Notes: generated from the sequence alone by a model not told the origin. A DNA stretch of 64,000 bases from Enterobacter sp. EA-1 (GCA_002886105.1 CP025776.1:1302001-1366000), one strand, 5' to 3'. Positions 1 to 12,821 are shown, numbered from the stretch's first letter. Numbers and translations: made by a program.

Positions 1-74
1 GGTCGTGCGGTGATGAGCGGTCTGAAAGAGGCCGTCGCCGAGATGAAACGCCTGATGCAGGAAGCGCGCGCGTA

Positions 75-75
<1 letters not shown>
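1..75 (+). CDS. pdxJ: pyridoxine 5'-phosphate synthase PdxJ, 3' end
   Basis: The last 24 codons of a gene that begins before the window. The tail, ending in KRLMQEARA, and its position directly before acpS match enterobacterial PdxJ, which condenses 1-deoxyxylulose 5-phosphate with 3-amino-2-oxopropyl phosphate in vitamin B6 synthesis. The stop TAA shares its last base with the acpS start (TAATG), so the two genes are translationally coupled, as in E. coli. The fragment is too short to show catalytic residues, so the call rests on synteny and the C-terminal sequence. Confidence 0.85.
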
Positions 76-725
<650 letters not shown>

Positions 726-752
726 TCAGAAACATCACTAACAGGGCGGGCA

Positions 753-1618
753 TTATACGATGATTCCCTGCTCAAACCAGTTTTTTACCAGCTCCTCACT
801 GTGGCGAATGCGTTCCGGCGCATGCTCCAGATCCTGCTGCACCAGCGCCATAAACAGTAAGTCTGTCAGCATCATTTGCGCGCTGGTGGAGGAGATGGCC
901 GCGCTGCGTGTCGCCTGCTCTTCGGCGATGGTGTAAAGGCAATGCGTCGCCCGTTGTTGCAGGGCGTTGGGGGTAAAGCCGGTAATGGCGAGGATTTTAC
1001 CGCCCACGCGCAGGGTTTCATCGGCTGCCATATTGATTTCACGCCGTTCACCGGAATAAGAAACCGGTAACAGCAGATCGCCGGGGATCCATTGCCTGCA
1101 CGGTCGCCAGCAGGGCGTGCATATCCTGTTCCACCACGGCGTTAAGACCAATTTTCATCAACTTCCAGCCGAAATTACGGGCAACCAACCCGGAAGCGCC
1201 AATACCGGTCAGAATAATGCGCCGCGCCTCGCGCAGCAGCCGCACGCTTTCCAGCAGCTTCTCTTCACTGTTGACATCCAGTGAGGCGTGCATGGCGCTC
1301 TGGTACTCTTTGATCAGTTTTTCACCCACCACACGCAGCGGATCGTCGCCACGTATCTGGTTATGCACGGGCACAGACCGAGTTGGTGTTGCTGGCCAGC
1401 GCTTCGCTGATGGCCAGTTTCATCGCCGGAAATCCTTTGAAATCCATTTTCTGGGCGAATTTCACGACGCTCGACTGGCTAACGCCCGCCTCGGCGGCCA
1501 ACTGTTGCGAACTTAAATGGCGCGCGCGATCGGGGTTTTCCAGCAGAAATTCCGCCAGCTTTTATCGCTCTGCGCCGGGGCCAGAATAGCGCTGACGGAT
1601 GCGAATTAAACAGTTCAT
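753..1618 (-). CDS. yfhH: YfhH, RpiR/MurR-family transcriptional regulator (frameshifted)
   Basis: A DNA-binding regulator with an N-terminal helix-turn-helix of the RpiR type (about residues 1-75) and a C-terminal SIS sugar-phosphate-binding domain. The visible segments VHNQIRGDDPLR, ILTGIGASGLVARNF and the end RIRHSEELVKNW match E. coli YfhH (282 residues). The start MNCLIRIRQRY at 1618 is the family start. Frame breaks include GGCCCCGG at about 1575-1582, where GGCCTGG is expected, and an A-run. It is unlinked to a clear sugar operon, so its ligand is unknown. E. coli has the shoB/ohsC toxin pair between yfhL and yfhH; only 37 bases separate the genes here, so that pair is absent. Confidence 0.85.
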
Positions 1619-1741
1619 AGGATCTCCGGAGGCAATCACAACTCATACAAAAGACAGAATTTAATATTCCATTCATTGATTGTTATTATGAATTAAAAAT
1701 TCTTTCACGACAAAGTATCACAACCCGGCATTTGATAGCGA

Positions 1742-2995
1742 TCAAGTGGATCCTTCGGCGCTATGTCTTTTCACCTTGGCCGAGTTATCGAGCTGACGAA
1801 TGGCCGGGATCAGGCTGGCTGCAAACGTCGCGATGGCCACCGCCCCCGCTGACGCCATTAATACATTGCTGCTGCCGTAATGCATGGCCAGCGGCCCGGC
1901 TGCCAGTTCGCCAACCGGAATCGCAATAAACGATCCCATTGCGTCGTACGCATAGACGCGCGCCAGTTTTTCTGGCGGTATATGGGTTTGCAGCGACTGC
2001 GCCCGGGCCACGCCGAACAGACCGAAAGTGACGCCCGCGATAAAAATGCTGCGATAAGCCACGGTGTGGGCGCTATCTGCCCCAGCAGGAAAATGGGCAG
2101 CGCGCACAACGACACCAGCATCACGCCAATAAACAGGTCGCGGCGCGGACGCCAGCGCAATGCCGAGGGAATGAACCCGCAATTAACCCGACGCTTTGTG
2201 CCGCCACCATGATCCCCCACTGTTCGACCAAATGAGGCATCGGCAATAATCGGGCCGAGAACCATCACCACGCCACTAAATGCGGCATTGATAATGGTGA
2301 ACTGAACGACAATGGACCAGACCCACGTGCGGCTGGCGAACTCTTTCCAGCCGTCGCGCAGATCCTGCAAAATGTTAGTTTGCGCGGCGGCGATTTGCGT
2401 GACGCCGGTACGGATCCAGTAATAGAGCGGCGCCGAAGCGGCGAAGCCCAGCGCATCAATCGCCAGCCCCAGCCAGTCCGACGGCGCTGGTCAGGATCCC
2501 GCCCAGCGAAGCGCCAACCACTGTCCCACTGTAAATACCTAATTGGATTAACGCATTCGCTTCGCGCAGGTTATGGGCCGGCACCGTCTGGGGCACTAAC
2601 GCGGAGGAAGCCGGTAGCGCAATACCTGCGGCAGCGCCATTCAGGGTACCTAACAAGGCCGAGGGCTGATGACCGATGCGCTGCCGTCCAGCACGGACCG
2701 GGGGCGACAACCGCTTGCGATATTGCCGCAACAACCGAGGACGAAACCAGCACCGAGGGCTGCGGGAATAGCGATCCGCCAGCACACCGCCGACCAACAA
2801 GAAGGCGACATTAAAAACAGAGCGCGCCGCCACGACGATGCCCAAATCGGCGGCGGAACCGCCGATGTCCAGTACCGCAAAGGCCAGTGCAATCGGTGCG
2901 ATACCGTTACCCAGTACGGTGAACAGGCGGGCAAAGAACAGATGTCGAAAAGGGGCAGAGCTAAAGGCGCGCATCGTTTTGGTATGCGAATTCAT
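1742..2995 (-). CDS. MFS transporter, EntS-like efflux family (frameshifted)
   Basis: About 415 residues of a twelve-helix major facilitator permease in the inner membrane. The N-terminus MNSHTKTMRAFSSAPFRHLF leads into hydrophobic segments, and the loop GGVLADRYSR is the family's cytoplasmic loop-2 motif (GxxxDRxxR). This start follows an acceptable ribosome site and leaves no leader. The reading breaks several times, for example around 2490 and 2690-2760. The family includes enterobactin exporter EntS and macrolide or sugar exporters. I cannot assign a substrate. It is not part of the E. coli K-12 order here and forms a single transcription unit behind yfhH on the same strand. Confidence 0.75.
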
Positions 2996-3182
2996 GGTCA
3001 CAACGGTTCCTCGGAAAGATAAAGCAGTGTAGAGCATCTGTGGCGTAACGAAATAGCTGCTTTTATTGCAGGTGCCTTGTTAACGGAAAAGTCAGGTTCT
3101 ATCTGTTAGGCTATCTCTAATAGCGATCGCCAGAAGAGGACAAATGGCGGTTGGCGTTTAACCCGGGGCAGAGGGACAACAT

Positions 3183-3813
3183 TTGGCTACCAGCGAGCGC
3201 CGCGTCGTATTTTGATCTTGACGGAACACTGCACCAGCAGGATATGTTCGGTACGTTTTACGTTATCTGTTGCGCCACCAGCCGTTGAATGCCTTGCTGG
3301 TGCTGCCACTGTTGCCGGTGATTGCTGGCGCGTTATTGATTAAAGGGCGCGCCGCCCGCTGGCCAATGAGCCTGCTGTTGTGGGGCTGCACCTTTGGTCA
3401 CAGCGAGCGCCAACTGGAAACAGCGTGAGCAGCAGTTTGTCCGCTGGTTTCGCGAGCACGTGACGGCGTTTCCGGTGGTGCAGTCGCGGCTGACCCAGTA
3501 CCTTACCGCTTCTGATGCGGATATCTGGCTGATCACGGGCTCGCCGCAACCGCTGGTGGAGCAAGTCTATTTCGATACACCGGTTGCCGCAGGTGAATGT
3601 GATTGCCAGTCAAATCAACCGTCGTTATGGCGGCTGGGTGTTAACGATGCGCTGTCTGGGGCACGAGAAAGTGGCGCAACTGGAGCGAAAAATCGGTACG
3701 CCGCTGCGTCTGTATAGCGGTTACAGCGACAGCAAGCAGGACAACCCGTTGCTCTATTTTGCCAGCACCGCTGGCGCGTGACGCCGCGCGGTGAGTTACA
3801 GCAACTGGAATAA
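3183..3813 (+). CDS. pgpC: phosphatidylglycerophosphatase C (HAD family)
   Basis: PgpC (YfhB) dephosphorylates phosphatidylglycerophosphate to phosphatidylglycerol at the inner membrane. The HAD nucleophile motif FDLDGTLHQQD follows the start (TTG GCT ACC AGC), and the end QDNPLLYFCQHRWRVTPRGE is diagnostic when the frames are joined. The length corresponds to about 211 residues. TTG at 3183 is chosen because it gives the family N-terminus ATSERRVVFFDLDGT. Frame breaks sit in T-runs near 3212 and 3258. Another, near 3580 (ACACCGGTTG where ACACCCTGGTTG is expected for the conserved PWLPQ), is a former CCTGG site. Confidence 0.88.
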
Positions 3814-4372
<559 letters not shown>

Positions 4373-4401
4373 GGCAAGTAAAGTGCTTTACCGGTTCACT
4401 T

Positions 4402-5947
4402 TTAGCGGGTTTTTACCAGCGTATCCGGCGTCAGCAGTGGGTTGCGCGGGAAAGGATCGCTGGTGGTAAAGGCGCTAAAGGGCAATATGCCGTAGGAAGG
4501 GCGGTTCAGTTCATCCGTTGAAACCGCCGGGTAACTCTGCGCCAGCTTTAGCGCTTTGGCCGCTTCTTTCTCTTTCTCAAGCAGGTAGCCCACCGAGGCT
4601 GATTTCATACTTACGGATGTTTTCCACATAAGCATACGCTTCATGCCCGCGGGCGTAGCCGTAGGTCAACTTACTGTACCGCGGTTTCTGGCTCAGTAGC
4701 GGCAGGCGCTGTTTTACATCGGCCCAGCTATCGGGGTTGCCTTTGGTTTTTGCCGTCAGCGCGCGTGCATCCAGCATATGCGCATAGCCCATATTGTAGG
4801 CCGCCAGCGCAAACCAGATTTTCTCATCCTGCGGAACGCTGTCCGGCACTTTGCTCATCATATCCTGCAAGTAGCGCGCGCCGCCGCTAATGCTCTGTTC
4901 CGCATCGGTACGATCGCTTAGGCCTAAACTTTGCGCCGTATTTTTGTCAGCATCATCAGGCCGCGCACCCCCGGTTGGCGAGGTGGCCTCGGGAGTCCCA
5001 GTGTGACTCCTGGTAGGAGATGGCCGCCAGCAGACGCCAGTCTATCTGCTGGGCATATTTCTCAAACATCGGTTGCAGGTCGGGCAGTACGCTATCGACG
5101 GCGCGCAGGAAAGTGCGCGTATCCACGTAGTCAAAGTCTTCGCCGTGCCCGAGATACTTCTCTTCCAGCCGTGCGAGGGTGCCGTCTTCATTCATATTAT
5201 TGAAGAAATCCAGTATGGCGGCTGACAGGGTGTTGTCGTCATCGCGCTTGCTGAACCGGTGACCGGCTGTTCATCGGTCACATCCAGTGCGACAGCCAGC
5301 TCAGGGTGCACCCGCTGGAACAGGCTTATCGCCACCGAGTCGGCAATGGTGTAACTCACTTTGCCTTCCAGCACCTGTTCCATCAACGCATTGGTGCCGA
5401 GCTTCTCATCCACCGTCCAGCTTAAATCCGGGTATTTTTTTCTCTTTTAAGGCGCGGAGATCGTCGATCACCACATGCCCGTGCGACGGTCAATTGGCTG
5501 GCGTTAACGGATTGCAGCGTGCGCGGGCGAGGGCTGCCAACCCGGTAAACCAGCTGCTGAGAAACGGAGTAGTAAACCGGGCCGGTCTGGTAGTTTTTGA
5601 TGCGTTCGCTGTTGTACACCAGTCCCGCTGCGAGCATATCCGCATCATCATGGTCGAGATCGTCAAATAGCTGGCTGATATTCTGGCGGACGGTGACTTT
5701 GAGCTTCACGCCCAGATAGTCGGCGAAATGCTGCGCCGGTCGTAATCCGAGGCCGTAGGATTTACCGTCCACACGGGAATAGGTGAGGGGTGAGGCAATG
5801 GTACTGACGCGCAACTCCCCGCGGGCTTTGATCGCCGCGATGCGGTTATCGGCTTTGCCGAACCAGTGGAATGGAGGGCCACAGGGCCGCTGCCAGCAGC
5901 AGGGTGACAATGCCGATGAGCAGATAATTAATCTTAAATTTTTTCAA
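4402..5947 (-). CDS. mltF: membrane-bound lytic murein transglycosylase F (frameshifted)
   Basis: MltF cleaves peptidoglycan to 1,6-anhydro-muropeptides and has two domains. The first is an N-terminal periplasmic-binding-protein-like domain (segments [33 protein letters not shown]). The second is a C-terminal SLT lysozyme-like domain with the catalytic glutamate in YQESHWD and the motif [13 protein letters not shown]. The TTG start at 5947 gives [12 protein letters not shown], a signal/anchor sequence as in E. coli. The gene is split into about six frame segments, several at expected CCWGG positions near 4960-4990 and 5240. The end PDTLVKTR differs from E. coli. Confidence 0.9.
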
Positions 5948-6112
5948 TCAGTTAATTCTCTGCGCCGTACTTTGCCTCAGCAGATGGCCGTCATGATAAC
6001 AACAAGGTTTGTCTGTGATTGAGCGGCATTTTGCGCAACAAAACGCCAGTTGGCAACTAATTAGAGTGGTCGGCGGCAGCTATTGTCAAAAATCCGGGCT
6101 GATTTTATTTCG

Positions 6113-6151
6113 ACGCAAACGGTTTCGTAGGCGCTCAGGATTCTCTATAAT
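6113..6151 (+). promoter_or_regulatory. purL promoter with PurR operator
   Basis: Positions 6113-6128 read ACGCAAACGGTTTCGT, a near-consensus PurR box identical in form to the one before E. coli purL. A perfect TATAAT at 6146-6151 sits 17 bases after TTTCGT (6123-6128), so the operator covers the -35 region. PurR with hypoxanthine or guanine would block initiation of purL. Confidence 0.85.
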
Positions 6152-6218
6152 GACGCCCGTTTTCCCCGGTGCACACTTAAAGCGTCCCCGACGCTTCGTA
6201 ATCGAAGACGAGAGACTT

Positions 6219-9200
6219 ATGATGGAAATTCTGCGTGGTTCGCCTGCATTGTCCGCTTTTCGTATCAACAAACTGCTGGCGCGTTTTCAGGCGGCCAACC
6301 TCCCGGTCAGTAATATTTACGCCGAGTACGCTCACTTCGCCGATCTGAACGACACACTGACCGAAGAAGAGTACGCCCGGCTCCAGCGCCTGTTGAAATA
6401 TGGCCCGAGCCTGAGCAGCCATACCCCAACCGGAACCTTACTGCTCGTCACTCCTCGTCCTCGGCACCATCTCTCCCTCGGTCTTCCAAAGCCACCGATA
6501 TCGCGCACAACTGTGGTCTTAATAAGATCAACCGCCTTGAACGTGGCGTTGCGTACTATGTTGATGCAGCCGGTCTGACGGACGCCCAGTGGGCTGAGGT
6601 TGCGGCAGAACTGCACGACCGCATGATGGAGAGCGTATTCACGTCGCAGGCGGACGCTGAACGCCTGTTTGAACACCATCAGCCGACGCCGGTACAAAGC
6701 GTCGACTTACTGGGCGAAGGCCGCCGGGCGCTGATCGACGCCAACCTGCGTCTTGGCACGGCATTGGCAGACGATGAAATCGACTATCTGCAAGACGCCT
6801 TTACCCGTCTGGGTCGCAACCCGAACGATATAGAACTCTATATGTTCGCCCGGGCGAACTCCGAGCACTGCCGCCACAAAATCTTCAACGCCGACTGGGT
6901 GATTGATGGCAAGCAGCAGCCGAAGTCGCTGTTTAAAATGATTAAAAATACCTTCGAGAAAACGCCGGATTTCGTTTTGTCTGCTTATAAAGACAACGCC
7001 GCCGTGATGGAAGGTTCCGCTGTTGGCCGTTTCTTCGCCGATCGCGGTGAAGGCCGTTACGATTACCACCGAGGAACCGGCACATATTCTGATGAAGGTG
7101 GAAACCCATAACCACCCGACGGCGATCTCTCCGTGGCCGGGTGCCGCGACCGGATCTGGCGGTGAAATTCGTGACGAAGGGGCAACCGGTCGCGGCGCGA
7201 AACCGAAAGCGGGCCTGGTGGGTTTCTCTGTTTCCAACCTGCGTATTCCGGGTTTTGAACAGCCCTGGGAAGAAGATTTTGGTAAGCCGGAGCGTATCGT
7301 TACCGCGCTGGATATCATGACCGATGGTCCATTGGGCGGCGCGGCGTTTAACAACGAATTTGGTCGTCCGGCGCTGAACGGTTATTTCCGTACCTATGAA
7401 GAGAAAGTGAACAGCCACAACGGCGAAGAGCTGCGCGGCTATCACAAACCGATCATGCTGGCGGGCGGGATCGGTAACATTCGTGCCGATCACGTACAAA
7501 AGGCGAGATCACCGTTGGTGCGAAACTGATCGTCCTCGGTGGCCCGGCGATGAATATCGGTCTGGGCGGCGGCGCGGCGTCTTCTATGGCGTCTGGCCAG
7601 TCTGATGCGGATCTGGATTTTGCCTCTGTTCAGCGCGACAACCCGGAAATGGAGCGTCGTTGCCGAAGTGATTGACCGTTGCTGGCAACTGGGCGATGCC
7701 AACCCGATCCTCTTTATTCATGACGTGGGCGCGGGCGGTCTGTCCAATGCCATGCCAGAGCTGGTCAGCGACGGTGGTCGCGGCGGTCGTTTTGAACTGC
7801 GTGACATTCTCAGCGATGAGCCGGGGATGAGCCCGCTGGAGATCTGGTGTAACGAATCGCAGGAACGCTATGTGCTGGCCGTTGCCGCCGATCAACTGGC
7901 GCTGTTTGATGAGCTGTGTCGCCGCGAACGTGCGCCGTATGCGGTGATCGGCGAAGCGACCGAAGCGCAGCACCTGACGCTGAACGACAACCACTTTAAC
8001 GATCAACCGATCGACATGCCGCTGGATGTGCTGTTAGGCAAAACGCCGAAGATGACCCGCAACGTGGAGACCCGTCAGGCGACCGGCGATGCGTTTACGA
8101 CACAGGGCATTTCGGTTGCAGACGCAGTGAACCGCGTGCTGCATTTGCCGACCGTGGCGGAAAAAACCTTCCTCGTGACCATTGGTGACCGCACGGTAAC
8201 CGGTATGGTCGCCCGCGATCAGATGGTCGGGCCGTGGCAGATCCCGGTAGCGAACTGCGCAGTGACCACTGCCAGCCTCGATAGCTACTATGGCGAAGCG
8301 ATGGCGCTGGGCGAACGTGCGCCGGTTGCGCTGCTGGACTTCGCCGCTTCCGCGCGTCTGGCCGTGGGGAAGCGTTGACCAATATCGCGGCAACGCAGAT
8401 TGGCAACATCAAACGCATTAAGCTGTCTGCAAACTGGATGGCGGCGGCAGGGCACCGGCGAAGATGCGGGCCTGTACGCCGCAGTGAAAGCAGTAGGCGA
8501 AGAGCTTTGCCCGGCGCTGGGGCTGACCATTCCGGTGGGCAAAGACTCCATGTCGATGAAAACCCGCTGGCAGGAAGGAAATGAACAGCGTGAGATGACT
8601 TCGCCGCTGTCGCTGGTGATCACTGCCTTTGCCCGCGTGGAAGATGTACGTCATACGGTAACGCCGCAGCTCTCCACCGAAGATAACGCCCTGTTGCTTA
8701 TCGATCTGGGCAACGGCAACAATGCGTTGGGCGCAACGGCGCTGGCGCAGGTTTATCGTCAACTGGGCGACAAGCCAGCCGATGTGCGTAACGTTGAGCA
8801 ACTGAAAGGCTTCTATGATGCCATTCAGGCACTGGTTGCGGCGGGCAAACTGCTGGCTTACCACGATCGTTCCGACGGCGGTCTGCTGGTGACGCTGGCG
8901 GAAATGGCCTTACGGGCCATTGCGGTGTGAATGTGAACATCGCTTCCACGGGCGGCGATCGTCTGGCTGCGCTGTTTAATGAAGAACTGGGCGCGGTGAT
9001 CCGAGGTGCGCGCGGGCGACCGCGAAGCGGTGGAAAGCGTGCTGGCGACATACGGTCTGGGCGATTGCGTTCATTACCGGGCAATGCCGTATCCGGCGAT
9101 CGCTTTGTCATCGAAGCCGATGGTCAGGCGGTGTTCAGCGAAAGCCGCACTACGCTTCGTATGTGGTGGGCGGAAACCACCGGCAGATGCAGCGCCTGCG

Positions 9201-10102
9201 TGATAACCCGGAGTGTGCGGATCAGGAGCATGACGCGAAAGCCAATGACAACGATCCGGGCCTGAATGTAAAACTGTCGTTCGATATTAACGAAGATATC
9301 GCTGCGCCGTTTATTGCCACTGGCGCGCGCCCGAAAGTGGCGGTGCTGCGTGAGCAGGGCGTGAACTCGCATGTTGAGATGGCGGCAGCGTTCCACCGCG
9401 CGGGTTTTGATGCTATCGATGTGCATATGAGCGACCTGCTGGCCGGGCGCACCGGGCTGGAAAACGTTCATGCGCTGGTCGCGTGTGGCGGCTTCTCTTA
9501 CGGTGACGTTCTGGGCGCGGGCGAAGGCTGGGCGAAATCAATCCTGTTTAACGACCGCGTACGCGATGAGTTCGAAACCTTCTTCCACCGTCCGCAGACG
9601 CTGGCACTGGGTGTATGTAACGGTTGCCAGATGATGTCCAACCTGCGCGAGTTAATCCCGGGCAGCGAACTGTGGCCACGCTTTGTGCGTAACCACTCCG
9701 ATCGTTTCGAAGCGCGTTTCAGCCACCGGTGGAAGTGACGCAGAGCCCGTCATTGTTGCTCGGCGGCATGGTGGGATCGCACATGCCCATCGCCGTGTCT
9801 CACGGTGAAGGTCGTGTGGAAGTGCGCGACGACGCGCATCTTGCGGCGCTTGAAAGCAAAGGGCTGGTGGCACTGCGCTACGTCGATAACTTCGGCAAGG
9901 TAACGCAGACTTACCCGGCGAACCCGAACGGCTCCCCGAACGGCATTACGGCGGTCACGAATGAAAGCGGTCGCGTGACGATTATGATGCCACACCCGGA
10001 GCGCGTATTCCGTACGGTGTCTAACTCCGGCATCCGGAAAACTGGGGTGAAGATAGCCCGTGGATGCGTATTTTCCGTAACGCCCGTAAACAGTTAGGCT
10101 AA
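6219..10102 (+). CDS. purL: phosphoribosylformylglycinamidine synthase PurL (frameshifted)
   Basis: PurL uses ATP and glutamine to convert FGAR to FGAM, the fourth step of purine synthesis. The protein is the large single-chain form (about 1295 residues). It has an N-terminal domain (start [20 protein letters not shown]), AIRS-like ATP-binding domains ([32 protein letters not shown]), and a C-terminal glutamine amidotransferase with the nucleophile in [11 protein letters not shown]. The corrected end is FRNARKQLG. Breaks fall at homopolymers (7500, 7650) and at Dcm-type sites, for example CCGAGG at 9001-9006 for CCAGG, and near 9724 (AGCCACCGG for AGCCTGG). The ATG at 6219 is followed by a second ATG; both are in frame. 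Confidence 0.97.
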
Positions 10103-10120
10103 GTTCGCGCGAAGCGTAAA

Positions 10121-10150
10121 GCCTCCGGCCTTTGTGGCGGAGGCTTTTTT
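10121..10150 (+). terminator. purL rho-independent terminator
   Basis: An inverted repeat GCCTCCG / CGGAGGC (10121-10127 and 10138-10144) is followed by six T, 19 bases after the purL stop. Confidence 0.9.
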
Positions 10151-10166
10151 ATTGCCTGTTGAAAAG

Positions 10167-10280
10167 TGTCGGCATTTCCCGACAATGGCTTTTCCTGAGC
10201 GTCTCTAAATGGAGACATTTAATTATATGAATAATAAGGAATTATTTTTAATGCTATTCGGGTGTTGTTAAACAGCGACA
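10167..10280 (+). promoter_or_regulatory. three GlrR activator sites upstream of glmY
   Basis: Three copies of the TGTC-N10-GACA pattern are visible. They are TGTC...GACA at 10167-10184, CGTC...GACA at 10200-10217, and TGTT...GACA at 10263-10280. GlrR, encoded just downstream, is known to bind such sites to drive the sigma-54 promoter of glmY. The spacing between the third site and the promoter leaves an AT-rich stretch (about 10300-10365) suited to IHF bending, though I cannot point to a strict IHF consensus. This accounts for most of the gene-free stretch 10151-10396. Confidence 0.8.
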
Positions 10281-10368
10281 GTGCGCTGAAAAGATAAACA
10301 CCCTACCGTTGCGTGTGATAAATATAAAATGATTAAAAAATCAACTAGTTAAATTATATGTTTGTGCA

Positions 10369-10386
10369 TTGGCATAATACGTGCAT
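10369..10386 (+). promoter_or_regulatory. sigma-54 promoter of glmY
   Basis: TTGGCA at 10369-10374 and TGCA at 10382-10385 place GG and GC exactly ten bases apart, the hallmark -24/-12 spacing of RpoN promoters. The inferred RNA start at about 10397 lies 12-13 bases downstream. Confidence 0.8.
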
Positions 10387-10396
10387 AATATTAAGC

Positions 10397-10586
10397 AGTG
10401 GCTCATTCAGCTTCCTTATGTCAGCCCCTTCGGGACGTGCTACATAAACTTCGAATGACGCACTCAAAGGTGCCTGCCGTCCACCTGCTGATAATTGCTT
10501 TGCTTTATCAGGCTTCGGGCGAAACGTCGAGTTAGGCACCGCCTAATTTCATAACAGAGCCGGGCTTATGCCCGGCTTTGTTGTTT
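10397..10586 (+). ncRNA. glmY: small RNA GlmY
   Basis: GlmY is a decoy sRNA. It binds RapZ and thereby spares GlmZ, so glmS mRNA is translated when glucosamine 6-phosphate is low. The sequence from AGTGGCTCATTCAG, through the loop GCCCCTTCGGGAC and the long shared block TCGAGTTAGGCACCGCCT, is close to E. coli GlmY. It sits in the same purL-glrK interval. The 3' end is a terminator hairpin (GCCGGGC 10559-10565, GCCCGGC 10570-10576) followed by TTTGTTGTTT. The 5' end is set by the sigma-54 promoter and by the E. coli start. Confidence 0.95.
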
Positions 10587-10649
10587 CTGGCTTTCCCCGA
10601 CGCGTTACTCAGCTAGCATCCCTGTATCTTTTCTTGCGAGAGCATTGCG

Positions 10650-12086
10650 TTGAAACGTTGGCTTATTTTCCCCGCTCGCTGCGCCAGTTGGTGATGATGG
10701 CGTTTCTGTTGATTTTATTGCCGCTGCTGGTGCTGGCACGGCAGGCGTGGCAAAGCCTGAACGCCCTCAGCGCCCGGTGGCATTGCAAACCAACCGTACA
10801 ACACTTATTGATGCGCGTCGCAGCGAAGCCATGACCAACGCGGCGTTGGAAATGGAGCGCAGTTACCGCCAGTATTGCGTGCTCGACGATGCCACGCTGG
10901 CGCGGGTGTATCAAAATCAGCGTAAACGTTACAGCGAAATGCTGGATGCCCATGCGGGCGTGCTGCCGGATGATAAGCTCTACCGGGCGCTACGTCAGGA
11001 TCTGAACGATCTCGCTCAATTGCAGTGTAAAAACAGCGGTCCTTCCGCTTCAGCCTCCGAGCGGCTGGGAAGCCTTTGCTGCCGCAAACACTGAAATGGT
11101 GCAATCCACCCGCGCGGTGGTGTTCTCCCGGGGTCAACAATTACAGCTGGAAATCGCCGAACGCGGCCAGTTTTTTGGCTGGCAGGCGCTGGTGTTGTTT
11201 ATGGTCAGTCTCGGGCTGGTGCTGCTGTTTACCCGTATGATCATCGGCCCGGTGAAGGGGATTGAACGGATGATCAACCGGCTGGGGGAAGGGCGATCGC
11301 TTGGTCATACCGTGGTGTTTAAAGGCCCGCGCGAGCTGCGCTATGTGGGTGAACGCATTATCTGGCTCAGTGAAAGGCTGGCGTGGCTGGAGTCTCAGCG
11401 TCATCAGTTTTTACGCCATCTGTCGCATGAGCTTAAAACCCCGCTCGCCAGTATGCGCGAAGGCACGGAGCTGCTTGCCGATGAAGTGGTGGGGCCGCTA
11501 ACGGTGGAACAGAAAGAGGTGGTTGAGATCCTCGATGCCAGCAGCCGCAATCTGCAAAAACTCATTGAGCAATTACTGGACTATAACCGCAAGCTTGCCG
11601 ACGGTGCGGTTGAGCTGGAAGAGGTGGAGATCGCGCCGCTGGTGGACATGGTTCTCTCTGCTCACAGTTTGCCGGCGCGAGCTAAAATGATGCATACCGG
11701 GGTCACGCTCGATGTCGCGACCTGCCGGGCTGAACCGATGCTACTGATGAGCGTGCTGGATAATCTCTACTCTAACGCGGTGCACTATGGCGCTGAATCC
11801 GGTAACATTTATCTGCACAGCTATACTGCCGGCGCGCGGCTCTTTATTGACGTGGCAAATACCGGTACGCCTATCCCTGAAGCAGAACGCAGCATGATCT
11901 TCGAGCCCTTTTTTCCAGGGCAGCCATCAACGAAAAGGGGCGGTAAAAGGCAGCGGGTTAGGGCTTAGCATTGCCAGAGATTGTATTCGTCGTATGCAGG
12001 GCGAATTGTATCTGGCAACCGATAGCGAAGCCGATGTCTGTTTCCGTATTGAGTTACCGCTCCATGTGCCGGTAAAAATAGATTAA
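10650..12086 (+). CDS. glrK: sensor histidine kinase GlrK/QseE (frameshifted)
   Basis: Membrane sensor kinase of about 475 residues that phosphorylates GlrR. An N-terminal membrane helix (LVMMAFLLILLPLLVLA) is followed by a periplasmic region, a second helix (ALVLFMVSLGLVLLFT), HAMP, and the phospho-acceptor histidine in LSHELKTPLASMREGTELL. The ATPase N-box DNLYSNAVHYG and the G region (KGSGLGLSIARD, split by a shift at about 11935) complete it. TTG at 10650 gives the E. coli-like start KRWLIFPRSLRQLV. Breaks are seen near 10670, 10780 and 11050. It forms an operon with qseG and glrR and acts on the adjacent glmY. Confidence 0.93.
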
Positions 12087-12105
12087 ATGAACTCGGACCG
12101 TAAGT

Positions 12106-12821
12106 ATGTCGCATGTTTTTTCCCGCGTAATGAACGCGGTGTCACCGCATAATAAATGGCTTCGTGCGTTTCCTTGCCTGTTGCTGGCCGGATGCGTGGC
12201 GCAAAAGCCACAAAGCGCTATCCGGGGATGGCCGGGGAAGAACGACTCCCTGAGCACCAACTGGCGGATTTTCTCTCAACAGACTGTGATGACATCTGGC
12301 TGTTGTCGGGCCCGCACGTCGACACCAACCCGCTTTACTGGCTGCGCGCGATGGACTGCGCACAGCGTCTGGCCCCGGCAGCGGCCCGTGCTGAAGCGCG
12401 TTCTCGGACGGACGATAACTGGTCCGCCACGTTCCGCCGCGGCATTTTGCTCTCCAGCGCTAAAATCACACCGCTTGAACGGCGTGATTACACCACCCGG
12501 CTGGACGCTGTAAGCCCGACTATCCCGGCGCAGGTTCGCCCGTTGTTCCAGCTCTGGCGCGATAGTGAAATGTTGCAGTTACAACTGTCAGAAGAGCGCA
12601 GTCGCTACAGCAAACTGCAACAATCCACCGATAGCGAGCTGGATACGTTGCGCCAGCAGCAGCAATTTTTACGTGAGCAACTGGAAACCACCACGCGCAA
12701 GCTGGAGACGCTGACTGATATTGAACGGCGTCTTTCCACGCGTAAGCCCGCGCCAGCCGATATGCCGGATAGCACGCGCCCGTCGAAAAATGACGGGAAT
12801 CAGGAGGATGTAAAACCATGA
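12106..12821 (+). CDS. qseG: QseG outer-membrane lipoprotein (frameshifted)
   Basis: QseG (YfhG) is an outer-membrane lipoprotein that interacts with and is needed for control of the GlrK kinase. The N-terminus is a lipoprotein signal peptide ending in the lipobox LLAGC (about residues 27-31). The middle contains NPLYWLRAMDCAQRL. The C-terminal third is a predicted coiled coil (LQLQLSEERSRYSKLQQ onward) typical of the family. A frameshift near 12225 separates the signal peptide from the body. The stop TGA overlaps the glrR start (ATGA), so translation is coupled. Confidence 0.9.

Noticed and set aside
6707-7499. Long minus-strand open frames opposite purL
   Set aside because: They are antisense shadows of a GC-rich conserved gene, have Arg/His-rich compositions with no family features, and lack ribosome sites.
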